A DNA stretch of 64,000 nucleotides from Platerodrilus igneus (Eukaryota; Arthropoda; Insecta; Coleoptera; Lycidae): NCBI GenBank assembly GCA_036346225.1, contig JARFIW010001344.1, positions 496,001 to 560,000 of the forward strand. Direction: 5' to 3'. This document shows positions 44,001 to 55,599 of the stretch, one piece after another. The notes below the pieces were generated by a model that was not told the DNA's origin, searched no databases, and saw nothing but the letters and a program-made list of their open reading frames with translations. Every line of letters begins with the position of its first letter. Position 1 is the stretch's first letter. The translations under genes were made by a program, and so were the position numbers.

Positions 44001-45020
44001 TTATGATTTCGGTGTCCGTTCTGCCTGGGTGAAGGTTGACGGTAAGGGTGATGATTGTCCATCTGAAAGTGCAGGGTGTCTTAAATTTTTGAGGTGAATA
44101 TATTTGGTTATCTTGCCGTTGTCTACTACGGCTACGTTTATGTCGGATATTCTTTTAATTTTAAAGGGGCCCAAATTTTTAGTTGCCGTTTCGTGTCTTT
44201 TGCTTTGGAAATTTTTCGCGTATACGGTTTGTCCTATGGAAAATTTATTTATGTCTGTGTTTTTATTACGGGTCGCGGTAATGCGTTTTTTGTCGTTATC
44301 TAACTTATCCTTTACTTTGTCATAAGTTATTTTTAGTTTCCCTTTATGATCTTTGGCGTATTGCTGATAGATTTCCTTATAATGTATATCGTACGGGTTG
44401 CGTGAATTTGAATGTCCTAGGGTTACTTCTAATGGTGTAAAATTGGTTAATGAGTGGATTGTGTTGTTATAGGCGATTAATGCGTATGACATTAAATTAG
44501 TTATATGTTCCTTCTTGTGATTTATTTTTAATAATCTGATCTGTTCTAGTAGGGTTGAATGTAGTCTCTCAATTAGTCCGTTGGATTCAGGGTGGTTTTC
44601 AGTTATAAAATGAATTTTTATCTTGTGTAATTCCATAGTGTTTTGTAGTGTTTCGTTTTTAAACTCGCTGCCGTTATCTAACGTTATTGTTTCGGGCGTT
44701 CCATAAAATGTAAAATAATGTAAAAATCCTTGAGTTACGTCTATACTATTTTTAGAAGTGATTGGTATTGCTTGGAAGGGGTTTGTCTGGTGTTTTAGTC
44801 AACATTAAAGGTATCTTCGGGGGTTTTCTGTCATATTTTGCTTTGCCACATAGTTCACATTAGTTGATAAAGTCTGTAGTTATTTCTTTCATGTCCTTGA
44901 AGTAATAACGTCTTATGATTTGTTTTAGGGTTTCATTGATTCCACGATGGTTGGTTTTTCCTTCGTGTTGGTTTCTGATCACGTCATTTATTTCGTGAGG
45001 GTCGTCTAATGTTATTAGTT
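44001..45020 (-). pseudogene. Errantivirus integrase, missing first catalytic Asp
   Basis: Zinc region HRGINETLKQIIRRYYF near 44930-44870 with CELCGKAKYD just after, in another frame. The core shows the second Asp in ETITLDNGSEFKN (about 44690-44650) and the Glu in HPESNGLIERLHS (about 44600-44560); open frame 44636-44001 continues to the C-terminal domain with AKNFQSKRHETATKNLGPFK. Between KTPDKP and AIPITSKNSID at about 44790-44765 roughly 50 family residues that include the first catalytic Asp are absent, and the frame shifts there. Dead as read. Confidence 0.85.
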
Positions 45021-46110
45021 TTCTTGTGCATCTTATAAGTTCGGGGCCAGAACTGCTGATAATTAACATATATTTCTGACAATCGTTTATACAAGTTTTC
45101 CGTGTTAAAGTAAAATTAAAATCGTTTTTTCTCGGGGTGTATTCTTTTAGAATTTTAATTATTTGTGCTTCATTGTCGTCTTTGGTTATTTGAATCTGGT
45201 ATACCTTTTTGTTATCTACTTTCGTATATTTTACATGGTTGGGGTTGGTTGAAACTTCTGTGATTATAAACTGATTGGGCTTCATGTCTATGGCTTCATT
45301 TAAAATTTTAATTGCGGTTTTTGGCTCGTCATTTTGTGTCGAATGTATGGTCTCCATTTTGTCTGGATCTTCTCTAATTCCTGTTTCGTCTACGTTTCCT
45401 ATTACTGATTCTGTTTCTAGTGCGTTAAGTTGTATTCTGCTTAAAGCGTCTGCGTTATTATTGTAAATTCCCTTTTTGTATATGATCTCGTAGTCATATT
45501 CCTCTAATCGGATTCTCCATCGTTGTAATTTTGAACTGGGTTCTTTGAGTTTGCATAGCCATACTAATGGTCTATGATCGGTGTATATATAAAATTTCCG
45601 GCCGCGTAGGTATGGTCTAAAATATTTTGTGCCCAAATTATGGCTAACAATTCTTTCTTTATTGTACTGTATCGTTGCTCTGTTTCGTTTAGGGTTCTGG
45701 ATGCGTAACTGATGGGTTTATCATTGCCTACTGTTCCTTGGCTTAATACTGCGCCTAAGGCTACATTTGATGCGTCTGTTGTTAATATGAATGGTTTCGA
45801 AAAATTGGGGTATTCTAGTACGGGGTGATTTGTTAATATACTTTTGATTTTATCTCCGGCTTTAATGAATTCTGGGGTATGTACAATTTTGTTTCCTTTC
45901 TTTAAACACTTTGTCAGGAGCTTGGTTATTTAAGCATAACCTTTAATAAATTTGTGGAAATAACCACTAAGGCCTAAAAATCCTTTTATATCTTTATTCG
46001 TTTTTGGTATGGGGTAATTTAATACGGCGTTTGTTTTGTTGGGGTTCGGCATCACTCATTGGGGTGTTATTATGCGACCTAAAAATGCTACTTCTTTCTG
46101 TAGAAATTCG
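44860..46110 (-). pseudogene. Errantivirus RNase H and connection
   Basis: In several frames: NPNKTNAVLNYPIPK, GFLGLSGYFHKFI (about 45990), TTDASNVALGAVLSQG (about 45790-45745, first Asp), ISYASRTLNETE, KKELLAIIWA; open frame 45636-44860 holds FYIYTDHRPLVWL, RWRIRLEEYDYEIIYKKG and NADALSRIQ. It then continues into the integrase zinc region. Frame breaks occur at about 46196, 46060, 45930 and 45640. Confidence 0.9.
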
Positions 46111-46196
46111 CTTTTATCCAGTTGTACTTTAAATTGTGCTGTTCTTAATCTTTCGAACACTACTCGTAGTCTTTCTATATGTTCCACTAATGATGT

Positions 46197-47000
46197 TCAA
46201 TACACTATGATATCGTCTATGTACACAAGGCATTTTTCGTTGTGTATCCCTCGTAGTATATTATCCATTACTTTTTGAAAAGTTGCGGGTGCGTTCTTTA
46301 GTCCAAATGGCATCCTTTTATATTCGTAATGTCCTCTAGGTGTGCTAAAGGCTGTTTTTTGTGTATCCCTTTCTTCCATTTCCACTTGATGGTATCCTGA
46401 TGCTAAGTCTAGCGTCGAAAAATATTGGCACTTGCCTAATTTGTCTAAAATTTCGGTTATATTTGGTAGCGGGTATTTATCGTCTACCGTTTTTTCATTT
46501 AATTTTCTGTAATCTATTACCATTCTGTATTTTCGTTTTCCTGATGCGTCCAGTTTTTTTGGTACTATTAATACGGGGCTGCTCCATGGTGAATTGGAGT
46601 GTTGTATGATGTCTTGATCTAATAGATCGGCTACTTGTCTGTCAGCTTCTTCCTGACTTGCCTGGGGTAATCTGTATGCTTTTTAGAATATGGGTTTGTT
46701 GTCTGTTAGTTCAATGTTGTGCTTTACTGTATTTGTAAAGGTTAGGGGTATTCCTTCGCAATGAAATATGTGGCGGTATTCGAAGCATAAATTTTTGATT
46801 GCTCTTTGTTCTTCCTGATTGATGTCGGTGTTAAATCGGATAATATTTAAATTTTCTCTTAACATTTCATCGTTTTTTACGGGGTTATAATTTTCGTCTA
46901 AGTTTTCGTCTATTTCCATCTCGTTAAAATTTAATTCTTCTACGTTAATTGGGTTTGTTAAAGAAAGCTCTACGGGGTAGTCATTTGAATTTAAAATCAT
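46197..47000 (-). pseudogene. Errantivirus reverse transcriptase
   Basis: Open frames 47000-46683 and 46523-46197, linked by [16 protein letters not shown] and [13 protein letters not shown] in between. Motifs: [35 protein letters not shown] (catalytic Asp in LDLA), [29 protein letters not shown] (catalytic YIDD). All three catalytic aspartates are present. A stop at 46683 falls in a T-run just before the conserved KAYRLPQ, and the frame shifts again near 46196. Confidence 0.92.
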
Positions 47001-47185
47001 TGTTGTGGCATAATTATCTTTGATTTGTACTAATGCGGTTGGGGTCTCTACTCCTTGTTGAAAAGTTATGTGATTTATTATTCCTAATTTGTTTTTTGAA
47101 TTTACGGGAATTTTTATCTTTTTTTCTGTTCGGGGTTCTATTGTGTATTTCCTTCAACTTGGGTGTTTTGACATTTAATGGGGAT

Positions 47186-47593
47186 TCATCCATATTTTGT
47201 TCTTAGTAAACTGTTTTTTATGTCGATGTTGGCTCCTAATTTTCTTAAAAGGTCCATTCCTAATAGTCCGTCATATTTGTCATTGAATTCAAATATACAG
47301 AATTTATGCTTCATTTTTACGTTAAATGTTTTGATTAAGGGTATGTTTGCTACGAATTGGTGTAGGGTTGTTTGATGGGTTGCTTTAATTTTAAACGGTT
47401 TTCTTTCTACATAGTTTAGGTAATGTTTCTTTACGGTTCGCGGGCTAATTAATGTTTTTGAAGATCCGGTATCGACTAGTGGTTTAAATTCAGCATGGGG
47501 TATTTCTATATAGGGTACTACAAGGTGATTCATATTGTTTAGGTTTATTACGTTTGGTCGTTTATAAATCGGTCTATTTGAAAATTTGAGCAC
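47186..47593 (-). pseudogene. Errantivirus aspartic protease
   Basis: Open frame 47593-47186 contains FKPLVDTGSSKTLISP, the DTG(S) active site of the retroviral aspartic protease, and YDGLLGMDLLRKLGANID, the ILG-type second motif. It lies between gag and RT as in Gypsy pol. The frame ends at 47186; RT begins in a different frame at 47000. Confidence 0.9.
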
Positions 47594-47664
47594 GCATTTA
47601 CTTCGTCGTCCTCTTCGTAAGTTTCGTGTGATTCTTCGCGTTTATAATTGTTCGATTGGTTTTG

Positions 47665-48730
47665 TTAGTTATTTGTACTTGGTCGATTGCAATTATTCTG
47701 GTCATCTTCATATTTCTCTAATTCTTGATGAAATAACTCTTCTGAGGTAAAAGTGCGTTTTTGGTTAGGGTTTGTTATAATGTGTGTTATTTTTGTGTTG
47801 GGTCTGGTGTTACCAGATAAGGTATCCATTGGTGTGGGTTTATAACAGTTATTAGGATTATTATTATTTGTCATTGGTGAGTTTCTAATAGGATTCGCGT
47901 TGAATACTGGTCTTTGTTGATTTACATTTTGATTGAATCTCGGTTGAAATAGGGGTTTTGAAAAGTTTGGGTTAAATGTTGATTTTGGAAATTTTTTATA
48001 TCGGTTATTAAAGTTCGAATTATTAAAATGTGGATTATTGGTTCGCGTTTGGTTTGTTTGTGAATTGAACGGGGTGAACTTTTGTTGTGGATTTGTTTGT
48101 CTTGCGGGTTGAATGGTTTTTATTGGTGTGTAGCTTTTATTCGCGTTGGGGTTATATAGTCTATTTCTGTAGTGCATTACGTTTTCTTCTTCGATTATCA
48201 TGTTCATAGCTTCTTCTAAGTCTTGGGGATATTGAAATCTGATTTTGTTTGAAAATCGTTCGGGTAGTGCATTTAGATAGGTGTCTAATGCTATCTCGTC
48301 GTACATTTTTGTTGTTAAAGTCTGACATTTGGGTCAGTTTTTTCAATTTTGGGTTTTGTCAAGATTAAGCTTTTTACATCTTGGCATTTCATTCCAAATT
48401 GATATGGGGAGTGGTTGTTTTCCATTCTAAGGTTTATTAAATCTCGTACTAGACATTTTAGGTTCCTCTGATCGCCTAAATATGCTATTAATACTCGTTT
48501 GAATTCATTCCATTGGTTTGAATCGTCTCGACTCGCGATTAGCGTTAGTGTCCTTCCGGTTAGTTTACTTATTATAAGACGTATGAGTAAAACGTTCCTT
48601 TCGTTATTTCCGGGCTTATAGAATGTTTTTAAGATTATTTCATATTCTGAAATAAAGTTACTTAATAAACATTAGTCTCTGTTAAATTGGGGGATCATTT
48701 CCATGTAGATTTTCATTTCTGCACTCATCT
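47665..48730 (-). pseudogene. gag: Errantivirus gag
   Basis: From ATG at about 48730 (MSAEMKIYMEMIPQFNRD, then a stop at about 48675), via 48346, to the open frame 48306-47665: YLNALPERFSNKIRFQYPQD and EEAMNMIIEEENV are the C-terminal capsid helices of errantivirus Gag, followed by an Asn/Pro/Phe-rich tail (NNPHFNNSNFNNRYKKFP) with no CCHC knuckle, as usual in this group. Two or more frame breaks (48675, about 48310). Forms the particle core. Confidence 0.85.
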
Positions 48731-50558
48731 TGGCTGGGGGAATGTTCTAGTAATTAAATTTTTAATTTGACTTTGATTATTCTCCAATTTCGTAAAATTT
48801 TGGATTTATTTCGTAGTTTCTGGTATTATTTCTTGCTTGGATTTATTAATTTTCCGTTTAAATTGCGTCGGGTTATTTGCTATTTTTAGCATGTGTTGTT
48901 TCGAATTATTTAAAGAAATGAGTTGCTTATTTTATATTTAATGGCACCGTGTTGAAATTATTTTATGGGTTTTACGCTTGGTATTAGTTTGGTTACGTTT
49001 ATTTTTAATTTGCCGATGCTAGTTTTAATGTAGGTTTGATTTCTGAAGTTTCAATAAGACAGTGATTTTTTGTGGAAATTTATCTTACTTGCTTGTTTTG
49101 CGTTAGTTAAAACTTTTTTATTTTAATTCCGCTGATTTTAATTATGTCTGTAATAATTATCTCTTCCCGTGGGTTTATGTAATTTGTAAGGTGTCTCCGA
49201 TGCTTCTCGTTTATTACAATGTGGTAATCTACTGTAGAATGTTGTCAGTTAATTGGTTGCGTTAATGTCTCTGTTGCAAGGTTATTTTTAAATATATTGT
49301 AGGTGTTACTCCGTGATTACTGCGGTTTAATACAATTTGTACTTTCCTGATAGTTTTTGTTTGAATAGATTGCGTCTTTTCTATAATTAACTATTTCGTT
49401 CTAAAATACTCTCTTATACAATGTCGCGTTTGGAATAATGAAATTTTTGCGTTGTTAATTTACTGAAGTATTTAATTAAAATTGTCAAGTCTGAATGAGG
49501 TTGTAATATGCGTTTTTCAATACCGTAATTATTTATAGCTTTCCTGAGTTAGTTTTATAATTAAATGTATTTTTTTTGTATTCTAATTGATATTGTATAA
49601 AAGTTTCCGGTCGTAATTTTATTAGACTTCAATTTATAAAGCTTGAATCTTTTCTGAAAAGATGTCGCGATGTTTGGAATAACTTTTGTTCAGTTTGGGA
49701 TGGTGTTTCGCAGTTATAATTAGATATTTGTCGCGTTCAAGGTGAGTGATTTTATTCACTTTTTAAGATGAGATTTGCGTTCAATACGCGCTTTGTTATT
49801 TCTTGTACTAAAGATGTGGTTTAATAATAGATTTGCAAATTGTCTGTTTACGGAATACGATGAGTTTACGTCTGGATAATTTATTTGTTGCGTTATTATA
49901 AGACTTTTGATTTTAATTTTTGGTGATTTAATTTTCGTTTTTTATTTTCTGGGTATTGCGTGAGTTAATGCCGAGTTGTTGAATTAGAAATTTGTTTTTG
50001 TTTCTAAAAATTTTCTTGCGCCAGTTAATTCGTAAATATAGTCTGAAGAGCGTTTAAAATTGCGACTTTTTAATTGTTTCAAGTTCCTATATGTCCCTTT
50101 TATACAACGAATAATAATAATAAAGAAAAATTTTAAAAACAGCTTGAATATAACCTCTAGCAATTGCTAAGTAGATTATTTTCATAAAATTACATAAAAT
50201 AATGGTAACAATAGCCAATATACAAATATAAATCATAAACTAGCAAATATCAAATATGTTTGTTAAATAAAAATAAAATTCAATTGGTTTAAAGGAAAAT
50301 GAACTTACACTAGTTGCTTTGTTGATTTTATAGATTTTTTCCTTGGTTTTTTGGATTTGATCTATTCTCGTATCGCCTTCAATTTTTCTTTTGTTGAATT
50401 TGAACGATTTTTGTTTCGCATTCACTTCTGTTTGTTTGCTGGGTTTCAACGATTTCTGTTTTGCCTCCAACTTCTGTTTTGGTTTTGCCAAATTCGGAAT
50501 TAAAATTCCAGACCACCAGTTCCTCGATTTTGGATTTCCTAGTGCCCTTTTGACAACC
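48731..50558 (-). other. Long leader between PBS and gag
   Basis: 1.8 kb without a Gag or Pol motif, unusually long for this group. A short frame at 50491-50240 is Lys/Gln-rich (MAKPKQKLEAKQKSLKPSKQ) with tandem SLKPSKQ/SFKFNKR repeats just after the PBS; whether it is translated is unknown. The rest is T-rich with many diverged TTGCGTT/TTTAATT words. Confidence 0.6.
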
Positions 50559-50573
50559 GTTACGACTGCGCCA
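50559..50573 (-). promoter_or_regulatory. Primer-binding site, tRNA-Ser type
   Basis: On minus TGGCGCAGTCGTAAC directly follows the 5' LTR end. TGGCGCAGTCG is, as I recall, the tRNA-Ser-complementary PBS of 17.6/297-type errantiviruses. Confidence 0.75.
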
Positions 50574-51133
50574 GTTAAGATTTGTGGCTGGGAGCGGTCC
50601 TTTTTAAAAAGACATTTTCAACTTCTTAACACATTTATTTATTTATACAGAAATTAATTGGAATTTTGACAATCTTGAAATATTATTCTAAGTCCGAAAT
50701 TAATTAATTAATTAATTGTACAAAAATTAGTAATCTAACGAACTGCAAGGTAAAAGCTAAACGATGGATTAACTGTCGTCGACTGGGGCTCCCGCGTCTT
50801 TTATAATATCCCTACCCCCTCACATGGCTGTGGGAACTTGCAGACCTAATGTCTGCTTACACTTAATTCTATTCATCAATACAATGTTGCAAGCTTACTT
50901 TCTAGGTGATCTCGGTACGTGACTGTCTGCGACCACCTGTGACCTGACATCTGCAGTGTCACTATTGTCTGTGCTACAAAGTAGCGTTTCCGTTCCCATG
51001 AACGTTAATAAACTGAATAAAATTGTCCTTGGTTTACATTGTTGCACATCACTTAGCGCATTTCTTAATATTTCTAATAATTTCCTAATTATTAGTTTCT
51101 TTACATATATATAAATTGGGGGATTACATAACT
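50573..51133 (-). repeat. 5' LTR of errantivirus-type provirus
   Basis: On minus begins AGTTATGTAATCCCCC after CGCG and ends CTTAACT before the PBS. TATAAAAG lies at about 50803 on minus and is followed by CAGTCGACGACAGTTAATCC as likely initiator. Confidence 0.92.
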
Positions 51134-51137
51134 CGCG

Positions 51138-51558
51138 TAAAATGCGAATAACGGTTTAATAGGCATCAATGTTATTGCCCCACGAATCTAAAAATTGTGT
51201 ATTATAATGCATTGTAGCGTTAAAAATTAGTCCACAATATTTAAGTTGCGTTATACTTTTAAAGAGTAAGTATTTACTTTAGCTTCACTTGCTCTAAATG
51301 CAAATAAAGATAATTCTCACTATCCTTTTGTAAGAAATTTTCTAATTGTCCTATGTTCTTTATTTCCATTAATTACAAGTCTATTATTGTTTTTCACCAT
51401 CACAGGTATTCACAGAGTTTTGTTTACATTAACATTAGCTTAATAACTATTTGTAGGCACTAATTTAATCTTCTAAATACAACGAATTAAACACTATTAT
51501 AGCACTAATCTTACTAGTAATTTATTTATCTAAGACGCAAGCAAATTTATTTTTACAT

Positions 51559-51562
<4 letters not shown>
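51138..51562. other. Gene-free stretch
   Basis: A+T-rich flank of the provirus; nothing recognised. Confidence 0.4.

Positions 51563-51594
<32 letters not shown>
51563..51594. repeat. (TA)n microsatellite
   Basis: TA run followed by TTGATGTGATAAACTGGGC, resembling the TTGATATGATAACGC that follows (TA)n at 12171 and 21395. Beyond about 20 bp the resemblance to family F is not clear. Confidence 0.85.
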
Positions 51595-51596
<2 letters not shown>

Positions 51597-54500
51597 ATGT
51601 GATAAACTGGGCACGAGAGGTCATTGAAACCCAAATTCCATAAATAGAACCCACCCAAATAGAGAGAAACCGGAAAAATTAAAGTTTCCGAGTATTCATT
51701 ATTTCACCTTGTATAAAAATACAAGCATACCTCTTTGTCATTAAAGGATAAAGCCCTTATTAATTATGTGACTAAATTCCCCGTGTGTAAATATTAAAGC
51801 AAAGCGAAATATACTTCCGTGTGGACTAAAAGGAGGCCGCAGGTACTTTTACAGCATATTTCCTTGTGTGTAAAGAAATCTTATTGCGTGTGTGTAAACA
51901 AAAAAGCCTACTTAATAAAAACGAGTTTTCATTACTGAGATATAATACAAAGCTTTATTGATCATGTGATTGGATTTCTGTTTATTACATTAGTGGCAAA
52001 ATCATAAAATAAATATAAAACTTCAAAGCTGATGCAAATTAATCGTTGGGAGATATCGTAAAACCACAATATCAGTTGATTGCGTTTGCATAGCATAGGA
52101 AGCGCCAGTGTGAACCTTTATTATTATTTAAATTCATGTTAGGGTTTTAAACAAAACATATTCTAGAATCTTCGGGATTAAGAAGGAGAATATGTCAATT
52201 AATAAGGAACGTTATTAAAACTTAAACGCCGATTCAACGAACTTGCGTTTATATTAAATAGGGAATAAAATCGATAACAATAACTTTATAGTTTTCTGAA
52301 TTACTGTAAGATAGCATGTGACGCAACCATCAACTCCGTACTTAAATCACGTAGCTTGACATTAATTGATAGTTAAATGCCGACATTCCTTGTAATTTCT
52401 TACATCAATGGTGACAAATTCTCGAGAAAAAATCTGGAATAGAAAAAGTGACGGATTAAAATTTTAATATAAAAGCCGGAACTTGATTAGAATGGGTCAT
52501 TCAAAAATTAAATCGCGTCACCAAGCGCTTGTAAGATTTACAATTTAGTATTCAGCGATTTATTCATTAATTCGCGTTTTGTCAAGAAAATGTAGGAATT
52601 GAAATTTAGTATTCGGTGATTCTTTCATTCATTAATTCGCGGTTGGTCACCAAGTAATATGTATCGTTAAGTATAGATTTGAACGCATATGTTTGGGCGA
52701 TTTAGAATATTACGCTATGCAATAAATACCGTAGCACTTCGCATACATATGAAACTTATAAATTGAGTAGTTTCAAACACAGAAGTTTTCGAATGCGATT
52801 ATTAGATGAAGCATCTTTTGTTTTGTAAAAATACTGTAGAAGTTGAACGTTCTTCGATACAAAAGCTGTTCTAAAGTTAATTAATTAAAATAAAAGAAGA
52901 TGTATTTTCGCTAACTGCTAAAAGAAATTTGAGATAATATGTACGAACTGGTAAATTGGAATTTAACGTCAGTATAAAATAGAATCAGAAGCTTTTAATA
53001 CCATTAATTATGTGCTGGATAAGCGCTGTTTAATTTCCCAAGTATAAATTTAGATATTTTTGTTTGTTAATTACAAATAATTAAATATTTTATAATTTAA
53101 ATTTGGAATGAGTTTTCATTTTATTATCTGTATAGAGGATAATTTGAATCAATTCCTGAGGTCGAACTTTGAGGTATTTTAATCTTTGCTAAGTAGAATA
53201 TCTGTCAAGGATTTTGGTCAAACACCTTTGTGGGAATAAAGGATGGGTAGTTTATACGCCTATTTGTGTACCTGTTGACAAATATTAGCTAAGCATTTTA
53301 ATTATTTTCTGTATAAACTGGAACTGTGAATTGTTTTATTAACTGTTTTCTTTGAAAGAAAAATGTTTTTGAATGTATCGATGTTTTCTTGAGATTGCTG
53401 TGTTTTATTTCATTTTGTAAATCCCATAACTTATTTTGAGCTAGCCTGGCAAAGTAAAGAAAAGGAAGGTAAGATAATAATTTCAATTTTACAATTTGTT
53501 GTACAGTTGTCACGGCACTCTTTTTGCTCTCACGCCTAAGAAAGGGTGTCACGTTTATTAGGACGGAATTCAAACTAACAGTAATCTATCAAAACGGGAT
53601 TAGCATTTATATACAATAGTTGTTTATTTAAGAAAAATTGAGCAATATCTAGAAGGTAAGTCATCAAACCTTTTGAGAACGACCTTATTGTATTACGATA
53701 CCGGCTATTCAACCATCTTTATTGATAGACAGATGCGATTGTATTACAGTTGTATTACTATACCTGTAAATTATAATTTCTTATACTAGACAGATATGAA
53801 TACGCTTTAGCAAAAACGGAGTAAGCCTTTATTTCAGAATGCTGCATCTACATTCTAATTTCTGTTACCGTATGTCGAACGCTTTTTTAAGGCAGCATAT
53901 TTCCAACATACCAAAGAAATCACTTGCATTTGTTAAAAATGAAATGTTTCAATCCGTAATCGAAGTACTCAACAATATTAACACGTCGACAAAGGTAATT
54001 TTCTATATCCGTGGTGACAAACCTATAAAGCTAAACGTTGACAACAATACAATATGCTAGGTTTTTCAAAGTTTGGTAACCATTTTAGTAGAAAACGGTG
54101 TTATATATTGTCACTTAAAAGGCATGGAGAATAGAATGATGTTGCTACAAAATATGATTATCTGATTCCTACGAGGTCTTGTTAAAGCTCCTTACAAAAG
54201 ACGAGGTACGTATATAATGGATGCAAGTTATCTTAAAGAAGTACTCGCACAAATTTAAGTAATCAACCACTGTTAGCGATTACCAAGTTTCTATTAATAC
54301 TGAACCAATTGACGTTTCTATTGAAAATATTACTAACACTAGTAGGTACTTATGTAAACACTGGTGCAGTAGTTCTGCAATAATTGTCTGCTCCTTGTTA
54401 TTTACAACACTTAGTATAATATGGCTTCTAATATAAATTTATTTTCTATATTTAAGATAATTTAAAAATAATAATTTGTGTTCTAGCTGGTTTTACTGAT

Positions 54501-55550
54501 ATAGGTTACGTTTTTAATTTCAAATGTTTACATTATCAAAGGCAACTCGCGTCATTCAGAAACTAATTTATTGTATTTCTCAACTCATAACTGTGAAGTA
54601 GCAACTGATGACGTATCATGAAACAGAAAAGTTTTATTATAGACCTTGGTAAATAATCTCTCATTAGTGATCTCGCTTTAACAAGTAGAGTGTAAAGAAA
54701 TAGTACAATTCATGAGCAGTAGATAGGACAATCGAATGACTTTGTTGGGTAGATTTGCAACAAATGAATATTTTGCAAATACCAGTATCCTTGAAATAAG
54801 GTTACTATAGTCCATTCGTTATAACTTTAGGATGACGTCACAACTGGATAAAACGCTGGATTGCCAATGTTATATGTATAGTTTAAATTCTAGAGATAAA
54901 GATTGTATTAAGTGTACATAAGGAATGCAGGCAGCGATATGTCTGACAACAATGACGCATTCAAATATCAAAATAAAATGTTTTGACAGTATACTAACAT
55001 ACAAAACAGTAATAATTTATTTAACTTCTTGATACCGTAGTTATACTTCATCTTGCATCACACAATTTAGGAGGATATAACAAGGAGCCTGACACACAAA
55101 TTTATTGTAGTATTACTAAAAACTGAGGTTCTTAAAATTTATAGAGCTTCATAAGCTACTGATGGCTTTAAATAGGTGAAAAATTTTATAAATAGTTTAT
55201 TAACTTTAACAGGTACGTAAATACATTCCATATAAAATATACACAAAGTTTGAATTTTAGTCAAACTGATGTCTTGGATACAACTTTCAAATTTGTAATA
55301 AAGCCTTTAGGACGAAGATATTAATATAATCAGTACATTTCAACATGCTTTAAGAAACGGTTTTCAGGCTTCAAGCAACGCAACTAAACCAAAATTAAGT
55401 AATACTCAGAAATGTATTTAATTCATTAATATATTAATATAACAAATATGTGTATTTATATTGTGCCAAAGCTGTAGAGCAATAATAAATTATGCCTCAT
55501 CCTTCTACAGATTGTCTTTGTCTTCTTCACTATCTACATTGATAATCAAC
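51595..55550. other. Gene-free stretch
   Basis: Two diverged copies of AATTTAGTATTC..GATT...TTCATTAATTCGCG occur at 52548-52590 and 52605-52645. Frames at 53298-53573 (minus) and 53839-54060 (plus; contains VLNNINTSTKVIFYIRGDKP) have no motif I recognise; the latter could be a decayed coding remnant. Confidence 0.4.
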
Positions 55551-55599
55551 GGTAGTGCATTTTCAAAATCAAATGTTAATTCCCTATCCCACTAGAGTT

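Larger units (their letters stand above)
41695..51133 (-). mobile_element. Errantivirus-type Gypsy provirus with env
   Basis: A full-length 9.4-kb minus-strand element: 5' LTR 51133-50573, PBS, long leader, gag, protease, RT, RNase H, integrase, env, purine-rich tract, 3' LTR 42251-41695. CGCG flanks both ends (41691-41694 and 51134-51137). LTR ends AGTTA...TAACT, CG-rich alternating target, tRNA-Ser-type PBS and an env gene are the marks of insect errantiviruses (Gypsy/17.6/ZAM group). LTRs differ at about 20 positions over 557 bp by my count, so it is not a recent insertion. Every gene has frameshifts or stops. Confidence 0.95.
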
